Positions 1 through 10,317 of a stretch of DNA of 64,000 bases are shown here, one piece after another. Location of the stretch: positions 1-64,000 of the forward strand of contig NZ_JACUUJ010000013.1 in the NCBI RefSeq assembly GCF_014859355.1. The letters run 5' to 3'. The stretch comes from Yoonia sp. (lineage in GTDB: Bacteria; Pseudomonadota; Alphaproteobacteria; Rhodobacterales; Rhodobacteraceae). Positions within the stretch are counted from its first letter, which is position 1. Every line of letters starts with the position of its first letter. Below the pieces are notes generated by a model, which was not told the origin of the DNA, ran no database searches, and was given only the letters and a program-made list of their open reading frames with translations. A program made the position numbers and the translations under genes.

Positions 1-1240
<1,240 letters not shown>

Positions 1241-1241
<1 letters not shown>

Positions 1242-1273
1242 AAAAAGGGGCCCCCGAAGGGGCCCCATAGTTT
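1241..1273 (-). terminator. Rho-independent terminator between eno-cupin and nrdJ
   Basis: An 8-bp perfect stem GGGGCCCC/GGGGCCCC (1247-1254 and 1259-1266). On the minus strand the loop contains TTCG and the stem is followed by six T (complement of 1241-1246), so it is best placed to end nrdJ transcripts. Read on the plus strand the downstream T stretch is weak (ATAGTTT), so it may be bidirectional with poorer efficiency for eno-cupin. Bases 1274-1392 hold nothing else I can identify. Confidence 0.75.
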
Positions 1274-1392
1274 CGCTGATCAGGCTCACTCTTTATCTAC
1301 CGCCCGGTTTTTGCCTGCGGCCCGATCCGCGCCAAGGGCGAGCGCACCCGCCCCGGATTCTTTTTCAGCGATGGAGAAATTTCGCAAAATAA

Positions 1393-4300
1393 TCAGCTAC
1401 ACCCGCTTGTCCCGCCGCAGGTGTTGCACTTCATACAGGTCCCGTTCCGCACCAGCGTGTAGTTGCCGCATTCGCCACAGGGGTCGCCCTCATAACCTTG
1501 CATCTTGGCCTTGTCGCGTGCGCTCAGGCTGATGGTGCCGGTGCTGATGGCCGTCGTCGTCTGCACAGTGCTGACCGCCTGCGCGCCACCTGCAAAGGAT
1601 GCATTCCCCATTCCGCCTTGCAGCACGATCAGATCTTGCGGCATCCGTTTGCGCAGATACCCGGTCGATGAAATCTGCTTTAGAACTTCAAGCGACCGTG
1701 ATGCGGCATTTTCGCTGGGTGTGCGGATATTGGACACGCCTTCCGCTTGGCCCCGACCGATATCATCGAACGATGCGCCCTCGGGTTTCACATGGGCCAG
1801 ATCGGTGCGGTCCAGATAGCTGACAGCCAGTTCGCGGAAGATGTAATCAAGGATCGAGGTTGCGTTCTTGATGCTGTCGTTGCCCTGCACCATGCCTGCC
1901 GGTTCGAACTTGGTGAAGGTGAAGGCATCGACGAATTCCTCCAACGGGACACCGTATTGCAGGCCCACGCTGACAGCGATGGCGAAATTGTTCATCATCG
2001 CGCGGAAACCGGCGCCTTCCTTGTGCATGTCGATGAAGATTTCGCCCAATTGGCCGTTTTCATATTCGCCGGTGCGCAGGTAAACCTTGTGCCCGCCGAC
2101 GATGGCCTTTTGGGTGTAACCCTTGCGGCGATGCGGCATCTTTTCGCGTTCGCGGTTGCGGACCTCTTGAATGATGATTTTTTCAACGATCTTTTCGGCC
2201 AGCACGGCGGCTTTTTCGTGGTGGTTGCCGCTTTCCAGCACCTCCATCGCGTCGTCGTCATCTTCGACCAGCGCCGATGCCAGCGGCTGCGACAGTTTCG
2301 ATCCGTCACGGTAAAGCGCATTGGCCTTCACACCCAGCGACCACGACAGTTCGTAGGCTTTCTGGCAATCCTCGATCGTTGCGTCGTTGGGCATGTTGAT
2401 CGTCTTGGAAATCGCGCCCGAGATGAACGACTGCGCCGCTGCCATCATGTAGATATGGCTGTCAACGCTCAGATAACGCTTGCCTTTCTTGCCACAGGGG
2501 TTGGCGCAGTCAAAGACGTGATAGTGATCTTCCGACAGGAACGGCGCGCCTTCCAGCGTCATGGTTCCGCAGACGTGATCGTTTGCGGCCTCGATATCCT
2601 GCTTGGAATAGCCAAGGTGGCGCAGCAGGTCGAATGTGGGATCGTTCAGCTTGTCCGCGGGGATGCCCAGCGTCTTGGTGCAGAAATCCTCGCCCAGGGT
2701 CCACTGGTTGAACACGAACCGGATATCGAACGCGGATTTCAGCGCACCTTCGACCTTGTCCAGCTCTGCCTGGCCAAAACCATGGCCGATCAGCGATGTG
2801 TGGTTGATCGCGGGCGCCTGCCCCATTGATCCATGACCGACCGCGTAGGCGATGATTTCCTCGATCTGCGCCGATCCATAGCCCAGCTTTTCCAATGCCG
2901 CCGGCACCGATTGGTTGATGATCTTGAAGTAGCCGCCGCCAGCCAGTTTCTTGAATTTCACCAGTGCGAAATCAGGTTCGATCCCTGTGGTGTCGCAATC
3001 CATCACCAGCCCGATGGTGCCGGTGGGGGCGATCACAGACACCTGTGCGTTGCGATACCCATGCTGTTCACCAAGGCGCAGCGCCTCATCCCAGCTTTCG
3101 ACGGCCAGCTTGACCAGACGGTCATCGGGGCAGTTGGCATGGTCAAGCGGCACGGGTTTCACATCCAGGGCTTCATAGCCGTCTGCCTTGCCATAGACCG
3201 CATTGCGGTGGTTGCGGATCACGCGCAGCATGTGCTTGGCGTTTTTGGCATAACCGGGGAATGCGCCCAATTCGCCCGCCATTTCAGCGGATGTGGCATA
3301 GGACACGCCAGTCATGATCGCGGTCAGGGCGGCGCCCATGGCGCGGCCTTCGTCACTGTCATACCCCAGCCCCATATTCATCAGCAGCCCGCCGATGTTG
3401 GCATAGCCAAGCCCCAGCGTGCGGAAATCATAGGACCGCTGCGCGATTTCCTTGGACGGGAATTGCGCCATCATCACGGAAATTTCCAGCGTCACCGTCC
3501 ACAGGCGGGTGGCGTGCATGTAATCTTCAACCTGGAATTCACCGTTCTTGTAGAACGTAAGCAGGTTCATGGACGCAAGGTTACAGGCCGTGTCATCCAG
3601 AAACATATATTCCGAACAGGGGTTCGATCCGCGGATCGCGCCGTCTTCGGGGCAGGTGTGCCATGCGTTGACGGTGTCGTGATACTGGATGCCCGGATCG
3701 GCGCAGGCCCATGCGGCGTGGCCCACCTGTTCCCACAGATCACGCGCCTTGATGATTTTCGCAACCTCGCCGTTCTTGCGGTTGATCAGTTTCCAGTCCG
3801 CATCGTTTTCGACGGCCTTGAGAAACGCATCGGTCACGCGGATTGAGTTGTTGGAATTCTGGCCGGACACGGAAGAATAGGCCTCTGAATCCCAGTCGGT
3901 GTCATAGGTGGGGAATTCGATGCAGTCGAAACCCTGCTTGGCGTAGTCCAGCACACGCTTGATGTAAGTCTCTGGAATGGCGGAACGTTTTGCATCCTTG
4001 ACGGCTGCGGCCAGCGTGTCGTTTGTCTTGGGGTCATAGGCGGCAACAGAATCACCGTCCCATGATTTGATCGCGGCAAAGATCGCGTTCAGGTAACGGG
4101 CGTGCATCTTGGAACCGGCGACGATGGACGCCACCTTTTGCTCCTCGATCACCTTCCAGTTGATGAATTCCTCGATATCGGGGTGGTCGGCGTCGACGAT
4201 CACCATCTTGGCCGCGCGGCGCGTGGTGCCGCCGGATTTGATCGCACCTGCGGCGCGGTCACCGATTTTCAGGAAACCCATCAGGCCGGATGATTTGCCA

Positions 4301-5019
4301 CCGCCTGACAGTTTTTCGCCCTCGCCGCGCAAGGATGAAAAGTTCGTGCCGGTCCCAGAGCCGTATTTGAACAGCCGCGCTTCACGCACCCACAGGTCCA
4401 TGATGCCGCCTTCGTTCACCAGATCATCCTGCACCGACTGGATAAAGCAGGCATGCGGCTGGGGGTGTTCGTAAGAAGATGTGGATTTCGTCAGCGCGCC
4501 CGTCTGGTAATCAACATAATAATGCCCCTGCGCCGGGCCGTCGATGCCATAAGCCCAATGCAGCCCGGTGTTGAACCACTGCGGGCTGTTGGGGGCAGCA
4601 CGCTGCGTGGCCAGCATATAGCGCATTTCATCGAAATAGGTGCGCGCGTCTTCCTGGGTCGTGAAATAGCCGCCCTTCCAGCCCCAATAGGCCCAGGCAC
4701 CGGCCAGACGATCAAACACCTGCTTGGCGCTGGTTTCACCACCGAATGTCGCATCCTTGGCTGGCACAGACCGCCACAGAAATTCCGGCACGCCCTTTTC
4801 CTTGACCTTCTTGGTGGCCGATGGCACGCCCGCCTTGCGGAAATATTTCTGGGCGATCACATCAGATGCGACCTGGCTCCAGCCCTGCGGAATTTCACAG
4901 TCGTCCAGCTTGAACACGATCGTCCCATCCGGGTTGCGAATCTCGGACGTCGTCGTCTTGAACGCAAGCGCTGCATAGGCATCTTTGCCAGCGGTCGTGA
5001 AATTCCGTTCTATTTTCAT
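1393..5019 (-). CDS. nrdJ: Vitamin B12-dependent (class II) ribonucleoside-diphosphate reductase
   Basis: Adenosylcobalamin-dependent ribonucleotide reductase of about 1,208 residues, making deoxyribonucleotides with or without oxygen. It shows [19 protein letters not shown], the active-site [21 protein letters not shown]-like region, the [20 protein letters not shown] segment, and a C-terminal cysteine-rich tail ([14 protein letters not shown]) that acts as redox/zinc module in this family. The frame is open to 5058, but I place the start at 5019 because [15 protein letters not shown] matches the usual family N-terminus and AAGGGCAG lies at ribosome-binding distance. No nrdAB genes lie nearby. 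A long control region precedes it and a terminator follows. Confidence 0.96.
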   Translation of the reverse strand: MKIERNFTTAGKDAYAALAFKTTTSEIRNPDGTIVFKLDDCEIPQGWSQVASDVIAQKYFRKAGVPSATKKVKEKGVPEFLWRSVPAKDATFGGETSAKQVFDRLAGAWAYWGWKGGYFTTQEDARTYFDEMRYMLATQRAAPNSPQWFNTGLHWAYGIDGPAQGHYYVDYQTGALTKSTSSYEHPQPHACFIQSVQDDLVNEGGIMDLWVREARLFKYGSGTGTNFSSLRGEGEKLSGGGKSSGLMGFLKIGDRAAGAIKSGGTTRRAAKMVIVDADHPDIEEFINWKVIEEQKVASIVAGSKMHARYLNAIFAAIKSWDGDSVAAYDPKTNDTLAAAVKDAKRSAIPETYIKRVLDYAKQGFDCIEFPTYDTDWDSEAYSSVSGQNSNNSIRVTDAFLKAVENDADWKLINRKNGEVAKIIKARDLWEQVGHAAWACADPGIQYHDTVNAWHTCPEDGAIRGSNPCSEYMFLDDTACNLASMNLLTFYKNGEFQVEDYMHATRLWTVTLEISVMMAQFPSKEIAQRSYDFRTLGLGYANIGGLLMNMGLGYDSDEGRAMGAALTAIMTGVSYATSAEMAGELGAFPGYAKNAKHMLRVIRNHRNAVYGKADGYEALDVKPVPLDHANCPDDRLVKLAVESWDEALRLGEQHGYRNAQVSVIAPTGTIGLVMDCDTTGIEPDFALVKFKKLAGGGYFKIINQSVPAALEKLGYGSAQIEEIIAYAVGHGSMGQAPAINHTSLIGHGFGQAELDKVEGALKSAFDIRFVFNQWTLGEDFCTKTLGIPADKLNDPTFDLLRHLGYSKQDIEAANDHVCGTMTLEGAPFLSEDHYHVFDCANPCGKKGKRYLSVDSHIYMMAAAQSFISGAISKTINMPNDATIEDCQKAYELSWSLGVKANALYRDGSKLSQPLASALVEDDDDAMEVLESGNHHEKAAVLAEKIVEKIIIQEVRNREREKMPHRRKGYTQKAIVGGHKVYLRTGEYENGQLGEIFIDMHKEGAGFRAMMNNFAIAVSVGLQYGVPLEEFVDAFTFTKFEPAGMVQGNDSIKNATSILDYIFRELAVSYLDRTDLAHVKPEGASFDDIGRGQAEGVSNIRTPSENAASRSLEVLKQISSTGYLRKRMPQDLIVLQGGMGNASFAGGAQAVSTVQTTTAISTGTISLSARDKAKMQGYEGDPCGECGNYTLVRNGTCMKCNTCGGTSGCS

Positions 5020-5210
5020 AGCGTCTGCCCTTGTTTCATCGTGCCATCGTTGTGGCACAAAACTTGATTTTTACCGTCACAATGCGGTGGTGTCCCATTT
5101 TCATGCCGAAGGTCCACGAGGGGCCTTGTAATCATCAAAGAAGGGGATGACGCAACGCACTACGCTACTGTCAGGTCCGCACTGCGATTTTGATGTCACC
5201 CCCAGACCCA

Positions 5211-5226
5211 ACACCACATCTAGTGG
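5211..5226 (-). promoter_or_regulatory. Candidate NrdR box upstream of nrdJ
   Basis: On the minus strand CCACTAGATGTGGTGT fits the NrdR box consensus ACACWATATWTWGTGT at 12 of 16 positions. NrdR commonly represses ribonucleotide reductase genes. A second, weaker CCACTAG-containing site lies 44 bases upstream (5255-5270). Assignment is by eye. Confidence 0.4.
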
Positions 5227-5363
5227 TTTCCGATCCGGCTCGCACAAATTGACGCAACCAGCCCTAGTGGGTCAATGGAAATTTAACACAAAATGCAGAT
5301 TAATTCGGTTGACGTGTCACCAGTGGCGCGGCCAGCCAATGGGTGATCGATTCACCCACCGTT

Positions 5364-5372
5364 TTATCCACA
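5364..5372 (+). promoter_or_regulatory. Perfect DnaA box (TTATCCACA) upstream of nrdJ
   Basis: An exact 9-base TTATCCACA, about 345 bases upstream of the nrdJ start. In E. coli, DnaA binds the nrdAB promoter, so a role in nrd control is conceivable. A single 9-mer can also occur by chance. Confidence 0.4.
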
Positions 5373-5599
5373 GGCACCTGCGAAACGGCATGACCAGAAA
5401 CTGTTACAATCGGCGGGCTTAGCGCGGAAAGCTTTGCCATGGTCTTAGCACACATACCCGCAGGCGCGTCGTCTTAAGGAATGTTAACAACGCTTTATCT
5501 GCGGGCGACCACAGTCGGCTTTGCTGCGGCAGGCCAAGAACCCAACCGAATCATACGAAGGCGCCGCAAGAAATGCACAAATGATGAAGTGTGTTTTGC

Positions 5600-5620
5600 A
5601 CAACGCATGTTTTGCGTTGT
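5600..5620 (-). terminator. Hairpin just downstream of tRNA-Pro
   Basis: A 7-bp perfect stem ACAACGC/GCGTTGT starting 4 bases past the tRNA CCA end on the minus strand. No T run follows, so it may be a processing or weak termination signal. Confidence 0.35.
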
Positions 5621-5624
5621 TACT

Positions 5625-5701
5625 TGGTCGGGGCGGAGAGATTCGAACTCCCGACCCTCTGTTCCCAAAACAGATGCGCTACCAGACTGCGCTACGCCCC
5701 G
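5625..5701 (-). tRNA. tRNA-Pro (anticodon UGG), CCA encoded
   Basis: On the minus strand a full 77-base cloverleaf can be folded: acceptor CGGGGCG/CGCCCCG with discriminator A and an encoded CCA (5625-5627), a D arm in AGCGCAGTCTGGTAGCGC, an anticodon stem TCTGT/ACAGA closing the loop TTTGGGA (anticodon TGG), and a T arm with GTTCGAATC. It reads proline codons CCN, mainly CCA/CCG. A DUF192 gene lies just upstream on the same strand. Confidence 0.97.
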
Positions 5702-5744
5702 AACCGAGGATGTCTTTAGACCCCAAGAAACGATTTGAAAAGCC

Positions 5745-6221
5745 CTAACTGTCAGTCTTTTCGCCACAAGGCAAAATAGCATCAGGGCCAAACCTTGGAT
5801 GCTGCAAAACATCGCCTACAGCGATTCCCAGACGTGCGGCCAATCCGCCGTTGATTTCCAGCACCATCTGCACACCATCCCCGCCGGGAATCGGTGTCAG
5901 ATCACCCGGAACCGCATTTTCATGAAGCGCCAAAACCTCGCCTTGCGGGCTGACGAACAGCATATCCAAAGGAATAAGCGTATTTTTCATCCAGAAGGAC
6001 ACGCTTTGCGGTTCTTCATAGATAAACAGCATCCCTGCAAGCGTCGGCATATGTGCGACAAACATCAGCCCTTGGGCACGTGTGCTGGGGGTATCGGCAA
6101 CTTCTACGGTAAAATTGGCGCGGCCCCAGTCACCCGACACGGTGACCTTGTCATCCGCGCAAACGGCCCAAAGCGGTTGCGCAAAGGCCGCAAGCGCCGC
6201 CGCAATGAAAATCGCCCTCAC
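5745..6221 (-). CDS. DUF192 family exported protein
   Basis: About 158 residues with an N-terminal signal sequence (RAIFIAAALAAFAQPLWA) and a DUF192 domain. Family hallmarks are ADTPSTRAQGLMFVAHMP, GMLFIYEEPQSVSFWMKNT and IPLDMLFVSPQGEV. The likely location is the periplasm; the molecular role of DUF192 is not established. The open frame runs to an ATG at 6239, but I prefer GTG at 6221: it shares GTGA with the stop of the upstream cold-shock gene and puts the hydrophobic segment directly at the N-terminus. Probably co-transcribed with the cold-shock gene. Confidence 0.85.
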   Translation of the reverse strand: MRAIFIAAALAAFAQPLWAVCADDKVTVSGDWGRANFTVEVADTPSTRAQGLMFVAHMPTLAGMLFIYEEPQSVSFWMKNTLIPLDMLFVSPQGEVLALHENAVPGDLTPIPGGDGVQMVLEINGGLAARLGIAVGDVLQHPRFGPDAILPCGEKTDS

Positions 6222-6745
6222 TTTGCGGCAGCCTCCCAACCGACAACATCAATTGCCATGCGGCCGCGTTCACCGTCCACCATGCGCAAGCCAATCGCCT
6301 CGCCCGATTGCAAATCCGAAAGGCCTGAACGGCGCAGCACCTCGACGTGGATAAACACATCATCGGCACTGCCAAAAACATTCGCAAAACCAAAACCTTT
6401 GGCCTTGTCGAACCATTTGACGCGGGCCGGTTCGATCGGGCAATTGACGATATCATCGTCGGTAAACTCGACCATGTCGCGTAGCGGCATCGTCGTTTCC
6501 GTTCTGGGGGGGGTAATGGCCAAGACCTGCGTCGCCTGCAAACCACGCTGTGTGTCCTGGACCAAAAGTTCGATCGAAGACCCGTCGACAACGGACCCCT
6601 GCCCGAAATTACGCAGCACATTCGCGTGCAACAAGATATCGGGGCCACCGCGATCCGCAACCACGAAACCGAATCCTTTCGCTGGATCAAACCATTTCAC
6701 CTGACCAGTGACCTGACGCTGGCTATCGGTGTCTTGCGTATTCAT
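6218..6745 (-). CDS. Double cold-shock-domain protein
   Basis: A 175-residue protein with two CSD beta-barrels: the first around residues 10-70 (GQVKWFDPAKGFGFV, then ILLHANVL), the second around 105-170 (ARVKWFDKAKGFGFA, then VFIHVEVL). Both carry RNP1/RNP2-type nucleic-acid-binding motifs, so it should bind single-stranded RNA or DNA. Tandem-CSD proteins of this size are common in Rhodobacterales. The frame is open to 6850; I chose ATG at 6745 because GAGGAAG lies just upstream and the domain starts right after it. A run of eight G (6506-6513) lies in the linker coding region and is in frame. Confidence 0.92.
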   Translation of the reverse strand: MNTQDTDSQRQVTGQVKWFDPAKGFGFVVADRGGPDILLHANVLRNFGQGSVVDGSSIELLVQDTQRGLQATQVLAITPPRTETTMPLRDMVEFTDDDIVNCPIEPARVKWFDKAKGFGFANVFGSADDVFIHVEVLRRSGLSDLQSGEAIGLRMVDGERGRMAIDVVGWEAAAK

Positions 6746-6867
6746 CCCGTCTTCCTCTGGATCGCATCCTTGTTCCCGTGATGCGCCCGGCTGTAACATT
6801 TTTGTTCTTATATTCGATCGTTCTGCAACTTCTGTCACTGGACACAACACTTTTGGCAGTTGGATGC

Positions 6868-7473
6868 TCAGGGGCTAAGCCGTTGCACATGCCACGGCTC
6901 TTCACCAGATTCACGTGACCATAAAAACCGGTCATGCAATCGAAACTCTCCATCTGCCCAAAACTCGATTTCTGTTGGCACAATGCGAAATCCGCCCCAG
7001 AAAGGCGGCCGGGCCGGCATCGTCCCTTTTTGCAGTGTAACCTTGGCCACTTTGGCCATCAACGCCGCACGCGACGCAAGCGGTTGCGATTGCGCCGAAG
7101 CCCAGGCACCCAAACGGCTGCGCAAGGCCCGCGACTGATAATAGGCATCCGCGACGGGCCCGTCTTCCTTGCTGACCGCACCGCGCACACGAATTTGCCG
7201 CGCCAGGGATTTCCAATGCAAAACAAAAGCGGCCTTTCCCGATTGGGCGATCTCCTTGCCCTTCTGACTTTCGTAGTTCGTGTAAAATACAAAAGCTGCG
7301 GGTTCGATTTCTTTCAACAGGACCATGCGCACATTCGGCAAGCCTGCCGGATCAACCGTCGCAAGTGCAATGGCATTGGGGTCATTCGGTTCTGACATTT
7401 CCGCGGCACAAAGCCAGTCGCGCGCAATGACAAACGGATCATCCCCTGCAAAAATCCCGTCGCGATCCGACAT
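6868..7473 (-). CDS. pdxH: Pyridoxamine 5'-phosphate oxidase
   Basis: FMN-dependent oxidase (201 residues) that makes pyridoxal 5'-phosphate from the pyridoxine or pyridoxamine phosphate forms, the last step of vitamin B6 synthesis and salvage. The FMN/substrate motifs are clear: [35 protein letters not shown], and the C-terminal [25 protein letters not shown] and RLSP stretches. Length and order are normal for the family. It lies upstream of the cold-shock gene on the same strand with a 120-base gap, so its operon membership is unclear. fabI is divergent at 7625. Confidence 0.96.
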   Translation of the reverse strand: MSDRDGIFAGDDPFVIARDWLCAAEMSEPNDPNAIALATVDPAGLPNVRMVLLKEIEPAAFVFYTNYESQKGKEIAQSGKAAFVLHWKSLARQIRVRGAVSKEDGPVADAYYQSRALRSRLGAWASAQSQPLASRAALMAKVAKVTLQKGTMPARPPFWGGFRIVPTEIEFWADGEFRLHDRFLWSRESGEEPWHVQRLSP

Positions 7474-7624
7474 CGCATACTCCCCAACACACCCGTTTGT
7501 TAGTTGGTAAGATCAAATGTCCGTTATGGCAACCTATTTACCTTATTTCGCCAACAGCTTGCCGTTGCGCAGGCAATCGCCTAAACGATAATCGGGCGAT
7601 CACATTTCGATGAAGGTTACAGCA

Positions 7625-8431
7625 ATGACATCACAGCTGATGCAGGGTAAACGCGGCTTGATCATGGGGCTCGCGAACGACAAATCCATCGCCTGGGGCA
7701 TTGCAAAAGCATGTGCAGACGCCGGCGCGGAACTGGCCTTTTCCTATCAGGGCGAAGCGTTGAAAAAACGCGTGGCCCCGCTGGCGGCCTCGGTCGGGTC
7801 TGACATCGTATTGCCCTGCGATGTCGGTGATGAAACATCGATGGACAACCTGTTTGCATCGCTTGAAAAACATTGGGGAACAATGGATTTCATCGTTCAC
7901 GCTATTGGTTTTTCGGACAAAAACGAATTGCGCGGCCGTTATGTGGATACAAGCCGCAATAATTTCATCATGTCGATGGATATCTCGGTATATTCGTTCA
8001 CCGCCGTCGTAAAACGGGCGGAAAAGATGATGACCAACGGCGGTTCCTGCCTGACACTCACCTATTATGGGGCAGAAAAAGTCATGCCACATTATAACGT
8101 CATGGGTGTTGCGAAGGCCGCGTTGGAAGCCTCGGTGCGCTATCTGGCCGAAGACCTGGGCAAGGACAACATCCGCGTGAATGCGATCAGCGCCGGCACG
8201 ATCAAGACGTTGGCCGCCTCCGGTATCGGCGATTTCCGGCTCATCATGAAGTGGAATGAATACAACTCTCCTTTGCGCCGCACCGTCACACAAGAGGAGG
8301 TCGGCAAATCCGCGCTATACCTGCTCTCTGATCTGGGCAGTGCCGTTACGGGCGAGGTGTTGCATGTGGATGCTGGCTATCATGTCGTGGGCATGAAGGC
8401 CGTCGATGCGCCTGACATCACCAAGGAATAG
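7625..8431 (+). CDS. fabI: Enoyl-[acyl-carrier-protein] reductase (NADH)
   Basis: Last reductive step of each fatty-acid elongation round (trans-2-enoyl-ACP to acyl-ACP). It is a 268-residue short-chain dehydrogenase of the FabI type: nucleotide-binding [16 protein letters not shown] at the N-terminus, [22 protein letters not shown], and the catalytic Tyr-x6-Lys pair in YNVMGVAK, followed by [15 protein letters not shown]. An ATG also exists at 7610, but GAAGG (7612-7616) sits 8 bases before the ATG at 7625, which I take as the start. gpt follows 10 bases downstream, so the two are likely co-transcribed. Confidence 0.96.
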   Translation: MTSQLMQGKRGLIMGLANDKSIAWGIAKACADAGAELAFSYQGEALKKRVAPLAASVGSDIVLPCDVGDETSMDNLFASLEKHWGTMDFIVHAIGFSDKNELRGRYVDTSRNNFIMSMDISVYSFTAVVKRAEKMMTNGGSCLTLTYYGAEKVMPHYNVMGVAKAALEASVRYLAEDLGKDNIRVNAISAGTIKTLAASGIGDFRLIMKWNEYNSPLRRTVTQEEVGKSALYLLSDLGSAVTGEVLHVDAGYHVVGMKAVDAPDITKE

Positions 8432-8441
8432 GATTGCAGAC

Positions 8442-8945
8442 ATGACCGACCGTTTGCCACATGAAAAAGGGTTCCATATCAGTTGGGACCAGATCCACCG
8501 CGACAGTCGCGCGCTCGCTTGGCGGCTTGATGGTATGGGGCCGGACAATGGCGGTTGGCGCGCAGTTGTCGCCATCACGCGTGGCGGCATGGCCCCGGCC
8601 ATGATTGCCGCCCGCGAACTTGACATCCGCACTGTCGATACAATCAGCGTCAAAAGTTACGATCACCAGGATCAATCCGCGGCGAAAATCCTGAAATCCC
8701 CCGATGCCACCCTGATGGGTGACGGCACCGGCATCCTGATCATTGATGACCTGGTGGACAGTGGCAAAACGCTGGAACTGGTGCGTGCAAAATACCCCAA
8801 GGCACATTTCGCCACCGTTTATGCCAAACCGAAAGGGCGCGCACAGGTCGATACTTTCATTACCGAAGTCAGCCAGGATACATGGATCTTCTTCCCATGG
8901 GACATGGCCCTGCAATACGTCGAACCTTATCGTGGCAAAGATTAA
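8442..8945 (+). CDS. gpt: Xanthine-guanine phosphoribosyltransferase
   Basis: Purine salvage enzyme transferring ribose 5-phosphate from PRPP to guanine or xanthine (167 residues). The PRPP-binding motif of type I phosphoribosyltransferases is [35 protein letters not shown] is the N-terminal loop seen in Gpt. The C-terminal [15 protein letters not shown] stretch separates it from Hpt-type enzymes. The frame is open from 8406, but ATG 8442 gives the family N-terminus and is preceded by AGGATTG. It follows fabI closely on the same strand. Confidence 0.93.
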   Translation: MTDRLPHEKGFHISWDQIHRDSRALAWRLDGMGPDNGGWRAVVAITRGGMAPAMIAARELDIRTVDTISVKSYDHQDQSAAKILKSPDATLMGDGTGILIIDDLVDSGKTLELVRAKYPKAHFATVYAKPKGRAQVDTFITEVSQDTWIFFPWDMALQYVEPYRGKD

Positions 8946-9056
8946 GCCAATGACATCCGCACAGCGGGCAACACCCCGGCGTCTTCCGCGCAGATATATC
9001 CCCGCCGAAAGCACGCAATAATAAAATGCGGCGCAGCCGCGCCTTTGGAAAACGCG

Positions 9057-10232
9057 ATGAGCCGCTCGCACACTGCCATGACATTTGCCCCCCCTGTGAT
9101 GGAGGCCCGCCGGTGGCTGGATGGCGTGGTGCATCCCGCAGACAGGCCGCTTTTGAACGTTAGTCAGGCGGCACCCGTTGATCCGCCTCCCCCCGCACTT
9201 TGCGATGCGATGGCGGATATCATTCGCACGGACCCAAGTGTGCATCTATACGGTCCGGTTCTGGGCATGCCGGCCCTGCGTGCCGAAGTCGCGCGCCAAT
9301 GGACAGCCTCTTACGGCGGGACAGTCGCGCCGGATCAGGTGGCCATCACATCGGGCTGCAATCAGGCCTTTGCCGCGGCAATTGCCGCGCTTTGCGCCCA
9401 AGATGACGAGGTGATCCTGCCCGTGCCTTATTATTTCAACCACCGCATGTGGCTGGATATGGTGGGTGTGCGGACAGTCGCCTTGGGCGTGGGGCCAGAC
9501 ATGGTGCCGCGCGCGCAAGATGCCGCCGCATTGATCACGCCCCGCACCCGTGCCATTGCATTGGTCAGCCCCAACAACCCTTGCGGCGTTGAATATCCTG
9601 CGGCCACCCTGCGCGACTTTGCCGATCTGGCGCGGGCACATGGGATCGCGTTAATTGTCGATGAAACCTACCGCGACTTTGACAGCCGCAGCGACGCGCC
9701 ACATGCCCTGTTCACCGCCCCCGATTGGGACGAAACGCTGATCCAGCTTTATTCCTTTTCCAAAGCATATCGCCTGACCGGGCACCGGGTCGGCGCCGTG
9801 ATCGCCAACCCGACCCTTTTGGCCGAGATGGAAAAATTCCTGGATGCCGTTACGATCTGTCCCAACCAGCTTGGGCAAAAGGCAGCTTTGTGGGGGATGC
9901 AACACCTTGGCAATTGGCTTGCCGGTGAAAGGTTAGAGATTTTGGCGCGTCGGGCGGCCATAGCAGACAACTTTCCCAAACTGGCCGCGCAGGGCTGGAA
10001 GCTGCTGGGATGCGGGGCTTATTTTGCTTATGTGCAACATCCTTTTGCACTCAGTTCAGCTGATCTGGCGCCGCGCCTCGTGCACGAATCCGGCATTCTT
10101 TTGCTGCCCGGCACGATGTTCATGCCGGATGATGTGCCGGGGGGCGACACCCAGTTGCGCATCGCCTTTGCCAATATCGACGCAACGGGGATTTCCGTTT
10201 TGTTCGACAGGCTGGCAAAGCTGCAACTGTAA
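9057..10232 (+). CDS. Class I/II aminotransferase (PLP fold type I)
   Basis: About 391 residues of the aspartate-aminotransferase superfamily. Visible are the PLP-phosphate region TSGCNQAFAAAIAAL, the substrate/cofactor motif LVSPNNPCGVEYP, the VDETYRDF aspartate motif and the Schiff-base lysine in SFSKAYRLTGHRVGA (around residue 240), then a C-terminal arginine in QLRIAFANI. The substrate cannot be told from sequence; amino acids with aromatic or aliphatic side chains are possible. The start is ATG 9057 with GGAA upstream (a TTG at 9045 is also in frame). The 111 bases after gpt include a GGCGC/GCGCC hairpin with three T, so it may have its own promoter. Confidence 0.85.
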   Translation: MSRSHTAMTFAPPVMEARRWLDGVVHPADRPLLNVSQAAPVDPPPPALCDAMADIIRTDPSVHLYGPVLGMPALRAEVARQWTASYGGTVAPDQVAITSGCNQAFAAAIAALCAQDDEVILPVPYYFNHRMWLDMVGVRTVALGVGPDMVPRAQDAAALITPRTRAIALVSPNNPCGVEYPAATLRDFADLARAHGIALIVDETYRDFDSRSDAPHALFTAPDWDETLIQLYSFSKAYRLTGHRVGAVIANPTLLAEMEKFLDAVTICPNQLGQKAALWGMQHLGNWLAGERLEILARRAAIADNFPKLAAQGWKLLGCGAYFAYVQHPFALSSADLAPRLVHESGILLLPGTMFMPDDVPGGDTQLRIAFANIDATGISVLFDRLAKLQL

Positions 10233-10317
10233 CCCTTGCACCAAGTGACGCGCCCCCGTATTCATGCCACAGTTCCGCTGCTGGGGGCGAATGACACAAA
10301 CAGGGCTTCATCGACAC

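Larger units (their letters stand above)
5020..5624. other. Non-coding control region between nrdJ and tRNA-Pro
   Basis: About 600 bases without a credible gene; the short open frames here lack family resemblance and ribosome-binding sites. It presumably holds the nrdJ promoter. Visible elements are a GTGCCA/TGGCAC dyad close to the nrdJ start (5041-5046/5053-5058), a partial NrdR-box match, a perfect DnaA box, a GGGTGA/TCACCC dyad (5341-5357) containing a GANTC methylation site, and a hairpin next to the tRNA 3' end. No cobalamin riboswitch core could be found on the minus strand. Confidence 0.6.

Noticed and set aside
1747-3846. Long open frames of 360 and 337 residues antisense to nrdJ
   Set aside because: They mirror the codon pattern of nrdJ and resemble no protein family.
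5059-5480. Cobalamin riboswitch before the B12-dependent nrdJ
   Set aside because: A GCCACTGG string occurs on the minus strand, but the B12-box core (AGTCAGGA...ACCTGCC) is missing.
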